A stretch of 64,000 nucleotides of DNA, from contig JBCBGC010000026.1 of the NCBI GenBank assembly GCA_038527215.1, positions 7,712-71,711 of the forward strand, read 5' to 3'. Every line of letters begins with the position of its first letter. Position 1 is the first letter of the stretch. Under the pieces are notes generated by a model. That model did no database searches. It was given only the letters and a program-made list of their open reading frames with translations, and had not been told where the DNA came from. The position numbers and the translations under genes are program-made. Source of the stretch: JAWPMV01 sp038527215. Lineage in GTDB: Bacteria > Bacteroidota > Bacteroidia > J057. Shown piece after piece: positions 25,536 to 33,830 of this stretch.

Positions 25536-26875
25536 AAAACCTTTTATGTTTGCTGATGCTAAGCATGAGCCTGAACCTGGCCTGGGGACAGACTCAGCCA
25601 GCTTCCCTGACGGCAGAGGACATCCTGGTGTCTGGGCCCATGGTTGGCTATGCTGAGATGCGCGAAGTCATGCTTTGGGTACAAACCAATGGCCCGGCCA
25701 ACGTGTATGTTACCTATTCTACGGGGCAGGACGCCCCTGTCTATCGTACGGAAACCTATGCTACCCGTGGAGAACAGGCCTATACCGCGCGCCTGGTTGC
25801 CAACCAGGTCCAGCCCGGTACGGTGTATACCTACAAACTCTTTATCAATGGCCAGGAGATTGAAAGGCCTTATGCCCTGACTTTTCAGACCCCGCCCCTT
25901 TGGCAATACCGAACCGACCCCCCAGAAATGAAGATTGCCTTTGGCAGCTGTGTCTTCATCAATGATGAACCTTATGACCGCCCGGGCAAGCCCTATGGAG
26001 GCGATTATCGCATTTTCGAAAGCATCCACAAAATGCGACCAGACCTCATGCTCTGGTTAGGAGACAATACCTATCTGAGAGAGGCCGACTGGTTCAGCAC
26101 TACCGGCATTATTCACCGCTTTACCCATAGCCGGCAAGTGGAAGAAATGCAGCCTTTGTTAGCCTCTACTTCGAATTACGCCATTTGGGATGACCATGAT
26201 TACGGCCCCAACAACAGTGACTTTACCTTTCGGGCCAAAGATGTTACCCGCAAGGCCTTCCAGCTTTTCTGGGGAAATCCCACCTATGGCGTAGATCGTC
26301 AGGGAGGCATAACCTCTTATTTCGAGTGGGGCGATGCCGCTTTTTTTATGCTCGATAATCGCTCCTTCCGGGATCCTAACGATAAAACAACAGAGACCCG
26401 CAGCATCCTGGGGGAGAAGCAGCTGGATTGGCTGCTCAATGCCTTAATCAGCTCTAATGCTACCTGGAAATTCGTGATGGTTGGCGGGCAAATGATCAAT
26501 TCTTTCCCCGGTTTTGAAAACCATGCTGCCATTGCTCCGGAAGAGCGGCAGAAAATTCTGGATCACATTGTCGCCGAAGAAATCCGCAATGTGATTTTTC
26601 TAACCGGAGACCGCCATCACTCTGAGATTTCCAAATACGAAAAGGAGGGCATCGCGATTTACGATTTCACTTCATCTCCCCTTACTTCTGGCGCGGCTAA
26701 CTTTCCGGATGAGGCCAACGAACTCCGGGAGGGAGAATCCTATATTGGTGAGCGGAACTTTGGCATGCTGGAGCTGAGCGGTGCGCGCAAATCACGGGTG
26801 GCCAAGCTTACTTTTTATGATGTGGATGGCAAAAGCCTGCATACCTACGAAGTAAAGGCAGCCTATAAAGAATAG
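25532..26875 (+). CDS. Secreted PhoD-type alkaline phosphatase/phosphodiesterase
   Basis: 447 residues with a Sec signal peptide (MKNLLCLLMLSMSLNLAWGQ). An N-terminal fibronectin-like beta domain (~25-120, VLWVQTNGPANVYVTY-type strands) precedes a PhoD-like metallophosphatase domain: IAFGSCVFIND, MLWLGDNTYLREADW, IWDDHDYGPNNSDF, FMLDNRSFRD and FLTGDRHHSEIS. These hold the Asp, Asn and His metal ligands of the family. It probably releases phosphate from diesters or monoesters outside the cytoplasm. The exact substrate cannot be told. It is coupled to aroK by a 4-base overlap and followed by a strong terminator. Confidence 0.9.
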   Translation: MKNLLCLLMLSMSLNLAWGQTQPASLTAEDILVSGPMVGYAEMREVMLWVQTNGPANVYVTYSTGQDAPVYRTETYATRGEQAYTARLVANQVQPGTVYTYKLFINGQEIERPYALTFQTPPLWQYRTDPPEMKIAFGSCVFINDEPYDRPGKPYGGDYRIFESIHKMRPDLMLWLGDNTYLREADWFSTTGIIHRFTHSRQVEEMQPLLASTSNYAIWDDHDYGPNNSDFTFRAKDVTRKAFQLFWGNPTYGVDRQGGITSYFEWGDAAFFMLDNRSFRDPNDKTTETRSILGEKQLDWLLNALISSNATWKFVMVGGQMINSFPGFENHAAIAPEERQKILDHIVAEEIRNVIFLTGDRHHSEISKYEKEGIAIYDFTSSPLTSGAANFPDEANELREGESYIGERNFGMLELSGARKSRVAKLTFYDVDGKSLHTYEVKAAYKE

Positions 26876-26894
26876 ATTTTTTGCTAAAAAAATC

Positions 26895-26934
26895 GGCTAT
26901 CAGGTGCGTATTGCCACCTGATAGCCTTTTTTTT
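26895..26934 (+). terminator. Strong terminator after the aroK-phosphatase unit
   Basis: Perfect 12-bp stem GGCTATCAGGTG / CACCTGATAGCC with an 8-base loop, followed by eight T. Confidence 0.9.
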
Positions 26935-26984
26935 GCTAAAAATAGCTTGTAATTTCCCTTCGATTTCCAATAAGATTGGCCCCT

Positions 26985-28010
26985 ATGCGCAACGAGCTGC
27001 TAGATCCTTTTGCCTCCTCTCCTGAAGACGACAAACAACTCCGACCTCAGGAACTCTCCGATTTTACGGGGCAGGATAAGCTCACTACCAACCTCAAAAT
27101 TTTTGTGGAGGCTGCTAATCTGCGGGGCGAACCCCTGGATCACGTGATCCTGCACGGCCCGCCGGGTCTCGGGAAGACGACCCTTTCCTTCATCATCGCC
27201 AACGAACTTGCAGCTAATATCACCACCACCTCTGGTCCGGTATTGGAAAAGCCGGGCGATCTGGCTGGCTTGCTCACCAACCTGGAAAAAGGGGATGTGC
27301 TGTTCATCGATGAAATCCACCGACTGTCCCCCGTGATAGAGGAATACTTGTATTCGGCCATGGAAGATTTTAAAATCGATATCATGGTCGAAACCGGGCC
27401 CAATGCCCGCAGCATAGAGATTGCCTTAAATCCTTTTACCCTGGTAGGGGCTACGACCCGGGCAGGCCTGCTTACCTCCCCTATGCTGGCTCGCTTTGGC
27501 ATCAACGCCCGCCTGGAATACTACAATGCTGAAACCCTGGCCCGCATCATTACGCGAAGTGCCAGTGTCTTGCAGATTCCGATTGAAGCGGAAGCTGCCC
27601 TGGAGATTGCCCGCCGTAGCCGAGGGACTCCGCGTATAGCGAATCGCCTTTTGCGAAGAACCCGGGATTTTGCCCAGGTAAAAGGGGATGGCACGATTAC
27701 GCTGGAGATTGCCCGCATGACCCTGGAGGCCCTGGAAGTAGACGAATCGGGTCTGGATGACATGGACAACAAAATCCTGCTCTCCATCATTGACAAGTTC
27801 AAGGGCGGCCCGGTAGGCCTCAATACCATTGCGGCCGTAGTCGGGGAAGAAGCCGAAACCATAGAGGAGGTGTACGAGCCTTATTTGGTCATGGAGGGTT
27901 TTATAAAAAGAACCGCCCGGGGGCGCATGGCCACCGAGCGGGCGTATTTTCACTTTGGGCGTAAGCCAGGGACCTTTTCCACGGACCAGCCTAGCCTCTT
28001 TGGAGATTAG
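26985..28010 (+). CDS. ruvB: Holliday junction branch migration helicase RuvB
   Basis: ATP-driven motor that, with RuvA, migrates Holliday junctions for RuvC cleavage during recombination repair. 341 residues from ATG 26985 (MRNELLDPF); a TTG three codons upstream is less likely. Motifs: ELSDFTGQDKLTTNLKIF, Walker A HGPPGLGKTTL, Walker B LFIDEIHRLSP, sensor 1 LVGATTRAGLL and the C-terminal winged helix (IDKFKGGPVGLNTIAA). Length is normal. It is not next to ruvA or ruvC here. Its TAG stop overlaps the stop of the convergent S74-fibre gene by 4 bases. Confidence 0.98.
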   Translation: MRNELLDPFASSPEDDKQLRPQELSDFTGQDKLTTNLKIFVEAANLRGEPLDHVILHGPPGLGKTTLSFIIANELAANITTTSGPVLEKPGDLAGLLTNLEKGDVLFIDEIHRLSPVIEEYLYSAMEDFKIDIMVETGPNARSIEIALNPFTLVGATTRAGLLTSPMLARFGINARLEYYNAETLARIITRSASVLQIPIEAEAALEIARRSRGTPRIANRLLRRTRDFAQVKGDGTITLEIARMTLEALEVDESGLDDMDNKILLSIIDKFKGGPVGLNTIAAVVGEEAETIEEVYEPYLVMEGFIKRTARGRMATERAYFHFGRKPGTFSTDQPSLFGD

Positions 28011-30745
28011 TCATTTTTCTTTTCGGACAAAAGGGCCTTGATCTCCGCCATCTCTTTTTTCAATTGATCAATTTCAGCTTGCTGTTTTTCTACAATCGCA
28101 TGTTCTTCCTGGGCCGCTCTGATGAGGACCGGGATGAGATCTGAATAGTACACGCCTAGTCGATCCAATTCTACCCGAGTCAAACTTTCGTCGTCTTCAC
28201 TGACCTCGAAGTCATGAGTTTTCACCACCTCCTTGATCAAAGGCAGTAACTCTTGGGCAAGCAGTCCCAGTTTAGGTTCAGAAAGGGGCTGGTTTTTCCA
28301 ACGATATTTTACGGGATTGAGCTGAAGAACTTCTTTAAGTCCATAAGGGATGGGTTCTATTCCCTCTTTGTCCCGCATATCAGAAGTGTTGATGGTCCCA
28401 TTGGTAGCGTAAATATCATCCCAGCGTAGGGAACTGGTGCCGATGTCGTAGGTATTGTTAGCGGAAGGTCTCAGATCGCCTCTGACGGCGATTTCACTGG
28501 TGCCTCCATCTTCGATATACTCGACCGTCTGCAGCCTGACTCGGCCATTGACGTGAAGGCGGTCAAGAGGAACGGTGGTTCCGATGCCGACGTTTCCATT
28601 TTTCCGTACGGTCATGGCGTTGGCGCGGGAAGAAGGTCCGGTACCGATCCCGATTTCAAAAATCGGATCACCGCTCAGCCAACTGGTCGCGCTGCCACCG
28701 CCTACGTTATATCTTCCTACGGCCATAGAGGCGAAAGACTGGGCCCGTACGGCATTTCCGATCGCGATAGAATAGATAGCTTGGGCCTCCGCAAAATATC
28801 CGGCCGCGAAGGAGTAGTTTTCTTCGGCGTCCGTGCTATACCCCAAAGCGGTAGAGCCAAGGGCAAAGGCATCTGTGTTGAAGCCCATGGCCGTAGAATA
28901 CTGCCCATCGGCATTGGTGAAGAAGCCGGAAGCAAAAGCATAGCTGTTGGTCGCCTCCGTATCTCGGCCCATGGCTGTCGCGCCAAAGCCCTGCGCCCGG
29001 GTATTCAGGCCCGAAGCAAAAGAGTATAAGCCGATGCTGTCCCGGTTCCAATAGGTACTGGCGGCTCCGGTAGCTACCGTGCCCACCCGGAAGGCGTGCA
29101 AGTCCGGCAAAAACATCATTTTGTCCCCATTACCCAGGGTATCGGTACCAAAGAGGACCCTACGCCCATTCCCTATATGGAAGGGCACTTTGGGGGAAAT
29201 CCCCACGCCAATGCCTACTTCGCCATCTCCGGTTATGGTCATCACATCGCCCGTCCGGCCATTCCAAATATTGAAGCGGTCATTCTGGACATTAGAAGCC
29301 AGGTAGGCCGCGATGGACCAATAGCTGGAATCCGCGCTACCATTGTTGTTCTGGAAGTTCAGGCGGGCATAATCATTGCCATTTTCGTCCAACCAAAGAT
29401 GAGGATCTTGCAGGTTGCTGTTGTGGCGAATATGGAGTCTCCCATCCATACTGGAGGTGCCTATGCCCACATCTCCCGCGTTATAGTAGGTATTGGTTCC
29501 TGAGGTGTTCCAGACACTGCTCCCTTCTGAATCCGAGGCGGGTGCCCAACTGGAGCCATTCCATTTGAGGACTTGTCCCGTGGAAGGCGCACTAGAGGAG
29601 ACGGGTTGGCCCTGCAAGCCTATAACTGAAGGCGCCGGAAAGGTCCCACTTAGGTCTCCGCCTGCGCTGCTGCTGGTGGTGATATCATCACTCGCATCGG
29701 TATCACCCGTATTTTCGATGGTGGTGCCGGCCAGGTTGATGCCGGTCCCCGCTGAGTAGGTCGTGTTCTCGTCGGAGGAAGGAGCCCAACTGGAGCCATT
29801 CCATTTCAGCACCTGGCTGGTGTTGGGGGAGGCAGGCGAAACAGGATTCCCTTGCAGGCCCCCTACGGAGGGATTGGGATAGGTGCCGGCCAGGTCTCCT
29901 CCCGCACTGCTGCTGTTGGTAATATCATCGCTGGCGTCCGTATCCCCGGTATTTTCGATGGTGTTTCCGGAAATATTAATGCCGTTACCAGCCGTATAGG
30001 CGGCACTCTCATCTGGGGCTGGCGTCCAGTTGGTGCCATTCCATTTCAGCACTTGATCTGTATTCGGAGTAGTATTGGCGACAGGATTTCCCTGTAAGCC
30101 GACAACGGAGGGAGTAGGAAAAGTGCCTGAAAGGTCGCCTCCAGCAGCATCTCCTTGATTGATATCATCTGACCCGTCCAGGTCCCCGGTATTTTCGATG
30201 GTGGTGCCGCTAATGCTTATCCCGGATCCGGCGGTATAGGTAGTGTTTGCATCTTCCGCCGAGATCCATTGGGTGCCATCCCACTTCAACACTTGGTCGA
30301 TCTGGGCAGCACTGACATTGACATCTGTCAACATGCCGATTTCCATGCTGGTCGCGACCTTGCTGTAAGGTACGGCCTGCAATTTCGTGGACCCCATGGG
30401 GTTTCCATCCACTTCTACGGCCAGGAAGTAATCATCATCCTGCCAGGCGATGGTGGAAAACGACCCGGAAATGGGCGTCCCTTCTCCGATCACCAGATTA
30501 AATAAGCCGAAGGCATTGGTGGTGTCCCCATGGCTCTCCTGATAGATGAGGGGGCCATTAGGGCTTCCCTGGTGAATCAGAAATTGAACATTTAAGTTTT
30601 GATTGCTGAGGATACTGCCCGAAGCATCCCTGGCCACAGCCTGATAGGAGATCCCTAAATCAGATTGAGCCCAAAGGCTTGTCGGAAGCATGATCCATCC
30701 TGCCCATAGCAGGAGCATACCGAAAGTGAAACTGTTCCTAAGCAT
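28007..30745 (-). CDS. Surface fibre-like protein with YadA-type head repeats and S74 intramolecular chaperone domain
   Basis: 912 residues from ATG 30745 (MLRNSFTFGMLLLWAG, signal peptide ending SLWAQ). After an N-terminal beta domain come about 3.5 near-identical repeats of ~75 residues (DLSGTFPxPSVxGLQGxPV, QVLKWNGSSWAPxSDE, IENTGDTDASDDI). YadA/Hia-like head repeats follow (GFGATAMGRDTEATNSYAFA, STALGYSTDAEENYS). The end (~785-912) is an S74 'chaperone of endosialidase' domain. It holds the Ser-Lys pair S788-D-M-R-D-K793, with the Lys at +5 from Ser as in the phage endosialidase chaperone, so self-cleavage before S788 is plausible. A C-terminal coiled coil (IDQLKKEMAEIKALLSEKK) would make it a trimer. 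Likely a secreted or surface trimeric fibre; no phage genes surround it. Confidence 0.85.
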   Translation of the reverse strand: MLRNSFTFGMLLLWAGWIMLPTSLWAQSDLGISYQAVARDASGSILSNQNLNVQFLIHQGSPNGPLIYQESHGDTTNAFGLFNLVIGEGTPISGSFSTIAWQDDDYFLAVEVDGNPMGSTKLQAVPYSKVATSMEIGMLTDVNVSAAQIDQVLKWDGTQWISAEDANTTYTAGSGISISGTTIENTGDLDGSDDINQGDAAGGDLSGTFPTPSVVGLQGNPVANTTPNTDQVLKWNGTNWTPAPDESAAYTAGNGINISGNTIENTGDTDASDDITNSSSAGGDLAGTYPNPSVGGLQGNPVSPASPNTSQVLKWNGSSWAPSSDENTTYSAGTGINLAGTTIENTGDTDASDDITTSSSAGGDLSGTFPAPSVIGLQGQPVSSSAPSTGQVLKWNGSSWAPASDSEGSSVWNTSGTNTYYNAGDVGIGTSSMDGRLHIRHNSNLQDPHLWLDENGNDYARLNFQNNNGSADSSYWSIAAYLASNVQNDRFNIWNGRTGDVMTITGDGEVGIGVGISPKVPFHIGNGRRVLFGTDTLGNGDKMMFLPDLHAFRVGTVATGAASTYWNRDSIGLYSFASGLNTRAQGFGATAMGRDTEATNSYAFASGFFTNADGQYSTAMGFNTDAFALGSTALGYSTDAEENYSFAAGYFAEAQAIYSIAIGNAVRAQSFASMAVGRYNVGGGSATSWLSGDPIFEIGIGTGPSSRANAMTVRKNGNVGIGTTVPLDRLHVNGRVRLQTVEYIEDGGTSEIAVRGDLRPSANNTYDIGTSSLRWDDIYATNGTINTSDMRDKEGIEPIPYGLKEVLQLNPVKYRWKNQPLSEPKLGLLAQELLPLIKEVVKTHDFEVSEDDESLTRVELDRLGVYYSDLIPVLIRAAQEEHAIVEKQQAEIDQLKKEMAEIKALLSEKKND

Positions 30746-30817
30746 AATTGGAGGGTTAGTAGGAGAATTCCAGTACAGAAAATAAAATATCAAAAAAATG
30801 GATAAAACGCGATTCGT

Positions 30818-30841
30818 CTAAGCCCTTTTTTTAAGGCTTAG
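30818..30841 (-). terminator. Terminator of the serA-dinB-GNAT-GNAT unit
   Basis: CTAAGCC (30818-30824) pairs with GGCTTAG (30835-30841). On the minus strand T-rich sequence follows within 15 bases. It lies 45 bases after the stop codon of the last acetyltransferase gene and upstream of the fibre gene. Confidence 0.55.
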
Positions 30842-30886
30842 ATACTGATAATCAGTCGTTTTTTACTACAAGGAGAGGGGCGAGCG

Positions 30887-31486
30887 TTAGAAGAGGAGGC
30901 CGTGTAACCTGCTTTGGGTTTTTTGATGCCACTCCTCTGAAAGTATACTGTAGTAGATGGTGTCTCGCCGTGAGCCATCTGCTTTTTGGGTGTGGGAACG
31001 TAGAATACCTTCTTCTACGGCCCCTATTTTCTGCATAGCTTTTCTAGATCGTAAATTGCGAACATCCGCCTTGAATTCGACTCTCACTACCTTAAGGGTA
31101 TCAAAGGCATAGTCCAGCATCAGGGCTTTTACATGCATATTCAATCCCGTTCCGTGGAAGTCCGCTCCCAGCCAGGTATAGCCAATTTCAACGCGCTTGT
31201 GTGGACAGGAGTAGTTACAAAAGCGGGTAGAACCAGCGGCCCGATTGGTCTTTTTGTCCCAAATCAAAAAAGGAAAGGCTGTGCCTTCAGCTTTTTGATG
31301 GAAAGCATCTTTTATATAATGACGAAGGTCTTCCTCACTTTGCACGGAATAGCTTCCATATCCCCACAAATCTTCGTTAATGGCCACACTCTTGAGGGCG
31401 CTTACATCATCCTGCTCCAGGGGCCTTAGGCGGACCCGCTTGTTTTCCAGTTCGATAAATTCAGGCAGATGAGTGGTGGCTTGCAT
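30887..31486 (-). CDS. GNAT acetyltransferase, RimJ/RimL type
   Basis: 199 residues from ATG 31486 (MQATTHLPEFIELEN); the frame extends to 31519. Transfers acetyl from acetyl-CoA to an amine. It has the RimJ/RimL order: VRLRPLEQDDVSALKSVAIN at the start, FPFLIWDKKTNRAAGSTRF, the strand VEIGYTWLGADFHGTGLNM in place of the acetyl-CoA loop (the usual RGxGxA is weakened), and VEFKADVRNLRSRKAMQKIG, shown here only in part. Members acetylate ribosomal proteins or small molecules; the substrate here is unknown. Last gene of a four-gene minus-strand run. Confidence 0.85.
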   Translation of the reverse strand: MQATTHLPEFIELENKRVRLRPLEQDDVSALKSVAINEDLWGYGSYSVQSEEDLRHYIKDAFHQKAEGTAFPFLIWDKKTNRAAGSTRFCNYSCPHKRVEIGYTWLGADFHGTGLNMHVKALMLDYAFDTLKVVRVEFKADVRNLRSRKAMQKIGAVEEGILRSHTQKADGSRRDTIYYSILSEEWHQKTQSRLHGLLF

Positions 31487-31549
31487 GAAGTAGGAATGTG
31501 GTAGTAGGAAGTTGGCCAATTCCGGGCAAAAAGAAAAATTTCTGAGGGC

Positions 31550-31993
31550 TTAACTTTCAGGAGAGGATACTACTTTTTTGAGCATGATTTCGTAGGGGGT
31601 GTCTTTGGGATAAAAGCCAAAAGCGCTATACAGTCCCTGCGCATCCAGGGTTTGCAGCATCCACCCGCCGGTATCCTGTAAAGCCGGATGATCCAGCATG
31701 GACTGGACCAGCCATTTTCCTAAGCCCTTACCCCGCACCTGAGGATCTATAAATACGTCTGACATATAAGCAAAGGTGGCATAATCCGAAATGACCCGGG
31801 CCAGGCCTACTTGCCCCTCTGGTCCATAGATGCCGAAGCACAAGCTCCCGCTCAGAGAGCGAGCTACGCGTGCTTTGCTTCTGCCTTTACACCAATAGGC
31901 TTTGGTGAGGAATTGGTAAATGTAATCCAGGTCTAGCAAGGCAGGATCGGTGGAAAGGAGGTACCCTCCTTTCTTTTGCTCGAAAACCTTCAT
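31550..31993 (-). CDS. GNAT acetyltransferase
   Basis: 147 residues from ATG 31993 (MKVFEQKKGGYLLSTDP); the longer frame starts at TTG 32005. It shows the GNAT landmarks: YIYQFLTKAYWCKGRSKARV, the strand VGLARVISDYATFAYMSDVF, the acetyl-CoA loop VRGKGLGKWLV, and YSAFGFYP near the end. This arrangement fits small-molecule or protein N-acetyltransferases of the YjdJ/ElaA-like groups. It starts 13 bases after the DinB gene, so it is cotranscribed with it. Confidence 0.87.
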   Translation of the reverse strand: MKVFEQKKGGYLLSTDPALLDLDYIYQFLTKAYWCKGRSKARVARSLSGSLCFGIYGPEGQVGLARVISDYATFAYMSDVFIDPQVRGKGLGKWLVQSMLDHPALQDTGGWMLQTLDAQGLYSAFGFYPKDTPYEIMLKKVVSSPES

Positions 31994-32006
31994 ACGCTCA
32001 GGCAAA

Positions 32007-32525
32007 CTAGAACTGAGATATATAACGGTTGCGGGCTACCAGTAAATGATGGCGCTCGTGCCCGCTGATGATATAGGCCAGGGCGCGGACAGATACCGGA
32101 TGCCCACTGGCTGTGCCCATGCGGGTGTAGGCCGACTCATCCATGTGCTGAAACATCAACAAGGTGGAGGCACGCTGGGCCAGGTATGCTTCTAGGATGG
32201 ATTCGGAGCTACGGCTATCCCCAAAACTCTCCGCCGCAAAGGCATTTTCATCAAAACCGGGCAGGGCGGTCTGATCGCCTCTCGCTACCCTGAGCGCCCG
32301 ATAGGCCATCACGCGCTCTGTATCCACTACATGCACCCACATTTCCTTGAGGGACCATTTTTCCGGGGCATAGCGGAAAGCCCATTGTTCAGGCGTCAGG
32401 GCCTCTAGAAAGGCTTTTACCTCATCCCGGCTGCTGCGTAAGGCATCGGCGATGGTGATTTCACTGACTTGATTGATGTATCCGTGGTAAAAAGGGGCGC
32501 TTTCGTTTTCGTAGGGAGTATGCAT
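32007..32525 (-). CDS. DinB-family metal-binding protein
   Basis: 172 residues from ATG 32525 (MHTPYENESAPFYHGY); the longer frame begins at a TTG overlapping serA. A four-helix bundle of the DinB/YfiT kind. The metal-binding histidines are recognisable: WVHVVDTERVMAYR in the second helix and ISGHERHHLLV near the end. Members bind a divalent metal; some are thiol-transferases that use bacillithiol or a similar cofactor, others have no known function. It lies between serA and a GNAT gene in a tight run. Confidence 0.88.
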   Translation of the reverse strand: MHTPYENESAPFYHGYINQVSEITIADALRSSRDEVKAFLEALTPEQWAFRYAPEKWSLKEMWVHVVDTERVMAYRALRVARGDQTALPGFDENAFAAESFGDSRSSESILEAYLAQRASTLLMFQHMDESAYTRMGTASGHPVSVRALAYIISGHERHHLLVARNRYISQF

Positions 32526-32557
32526 ATCTGCTGAATAAAGATGGCGTAAAGCAATCC

Positions 32558-33781
32558 TCAATATAATACCCGAAAGCGAATGGTATCGGGTATTTCTCGC
32601 AAATCTTGCAAGACTGACTCCTCGTAGGCCTGGTTGATATCGGTGATCACGTAGCCGATCTGATCATCGGTTTTGAGATACTGACCCCCAATGTTGATGC
32701 CGTGGTTGGCCAGGACCTGGTTAATGCGGGCCAGGATGCCTGGTACGTTGCGGTGGACGTGGATCAGGCGATGCACGGCTCCCTGGGTGGGCAGTTGCAG
32801 ATTGGGGAAGTTGACGCTGCCAAAGGTGCTCCCGGTATTGATATAGTCAATGATGCGCCCTGGCACATAGTCTCCGATGTTGAATTGGGCTTCCTCGGTG
32901 CTGCCGCCAACGTGAGGAGACAGGATGACATTTTCTAAGCCTCGCAGGGGAGAGAGGAATTCTTCCGCATTACTTTTAGGTTCTTCAGGAAAAACGTCTA
33001 CCGCCGCGCCCTTGATGTGGCCGCTTTTCAGGTGGGATGCCAGAGATGCGATATCTACCACAAAGCCCCGGCTCAGGTTAATGAAGACCGAGCCCTCCTT
33101 CATGGCGCTAAACTCTTTTTCTCCGAAGATCATCTGGTTCTCTGGGCGGCCATCTACGTGCAGGGTCAGCACATCGACCATACCCAAAAGCTCATACAGG
33201 TCGTTGATCTTGGTGGCATTGCCCAGGGCGAGTTTTTCTACCAGGTCGTAGTAGTATACCTGCATGCCCAGGTTTTCGGCTAGTACGGAGAGCTGTGCGC
33301 CGATATTGCCATAGCCAATGATGCCCAGCTTCTTGCCGCGAATCTCGTGGGAACCGGTGGCCGATTTGTTCCAACCACCGCTATGCATAAGGGAGCTCAT
33401 AAAAGGAATGCGACGCATGAGGAGAATCATTTCTCCGATGGCCAATTCCACCACCGAACGGGTATTGCTGTAAGGGGCATTAAAAGCGATCACGCCCTTG
33501 TCCGCGCAGGCTTCCAGATCGATCTGATTGGTCCCAATACAAAAAGCACCTACGGCCATGAGGCGATTGGCGTGCTCGAGTACTTTGGCGGTCACGTGGG
33601 TCTTAGAACGAATGCCCAAAATAAAGACTCCTTCTATTTTTTCGCAGAGCTCTTCTTCCGACAAAGCCCGGCCGATCACTTCGAGTTGGTAGCCCTCCCG
33701 TTCAAAGATCCCCTCCGCCTGGGGGTGGATATTTTCCAGGAGTAATACCTTGATTTTTTGTTTCGGAAATGATGTTTTCAC
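32558..33781 (-). CDS. serA: D-3-phosphoglycerate dehydrogenase (GTG start)
   Basis: Oxidises 3-phosphoglycerate to 3-phosphohydroxypyruvate with NAD+, the first step of serine synthesis. From GTG 33781 (VKTSFPKQKIKVLLLENIH) the protein has 407 residues and aligns end to end with E. coli-type SerA. Motifs: GIRSKTHVT, FCIGTNQIDL, NAPYSNTRSVVELAIGE, the NAD loop GIIGYGNIGAQL, LSRGFVVDI, SPHVGGSTEEAQ and a C-terminal ACT domain (VHRNVPGILARINQVL) that normally binds serine for feedback control. An upstream extension to 34024 is open, but it is poorly conserved, overlaps the divergent esterase gene by ~200 bases and contains the promoter box, so it is rejected. Confidence 0.95.
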   Translation of the reverse strand: MKTSFPKQKIKVLLLENIHPQAEGIFEREGYQLEVIGRALSEEELCEKIEGVFILGIRSKTHVTAKVLEHANRLMAVGAFCIGTNQIDLEACADKGVIAFNAPYSNTRSVVELAIGEMILLMRRIPFMSSLMHSGGWNKSATGSHEIRGKKLGIIGYGNIGAQLSVLAENLGMQVYYYDLVEKLALGNATKINDLYELLGMVDVLTLHVDGRPENQMIFGEKEFSAMKEGSVFINLSRGFVVDIASLASHLKSGHIKGAAVDVFPEEPKSNAEEFLSPLRGLENVILSPHVGGSTEEAQFNIGDYVPGRIIDYINTGSTFGSVNFPNLQLPTQGAVHRLIHVHRNVPGILARINQVLANHGINIGGQYLKTDDQIGYVITDINQAYEESVLQDLREIPDTIRFRVLY

Positions 33782-33805
33782 TACTACTTGGCGTTTGTAA
33801 AGGTG

Positions 33806-33813
33806 CAAAGGTA
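33806..33813 (-). promoter_or_regulatory. Likely serA -7 promoter box TACCTTTG
   Basis: Exact match to the Bacteroidota -7 consensus TAnnTTTG, 25 bases before the GTG start of serA on the minus strand. It supports the short serA start and implies a brief leader. No convincing -33 TTG was found. Confidence 0.5.
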
Positions 33814-33830
33814 ATACTAATTTGAAATCT

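Noticed and set aside
28007..30745. Prophage tail-fibre gene
   Set aside because: The S74 domain is shared with phage, but the protein has a Sec signal peptide and no capsid, tail, integrase or lysis genes lie nearby.
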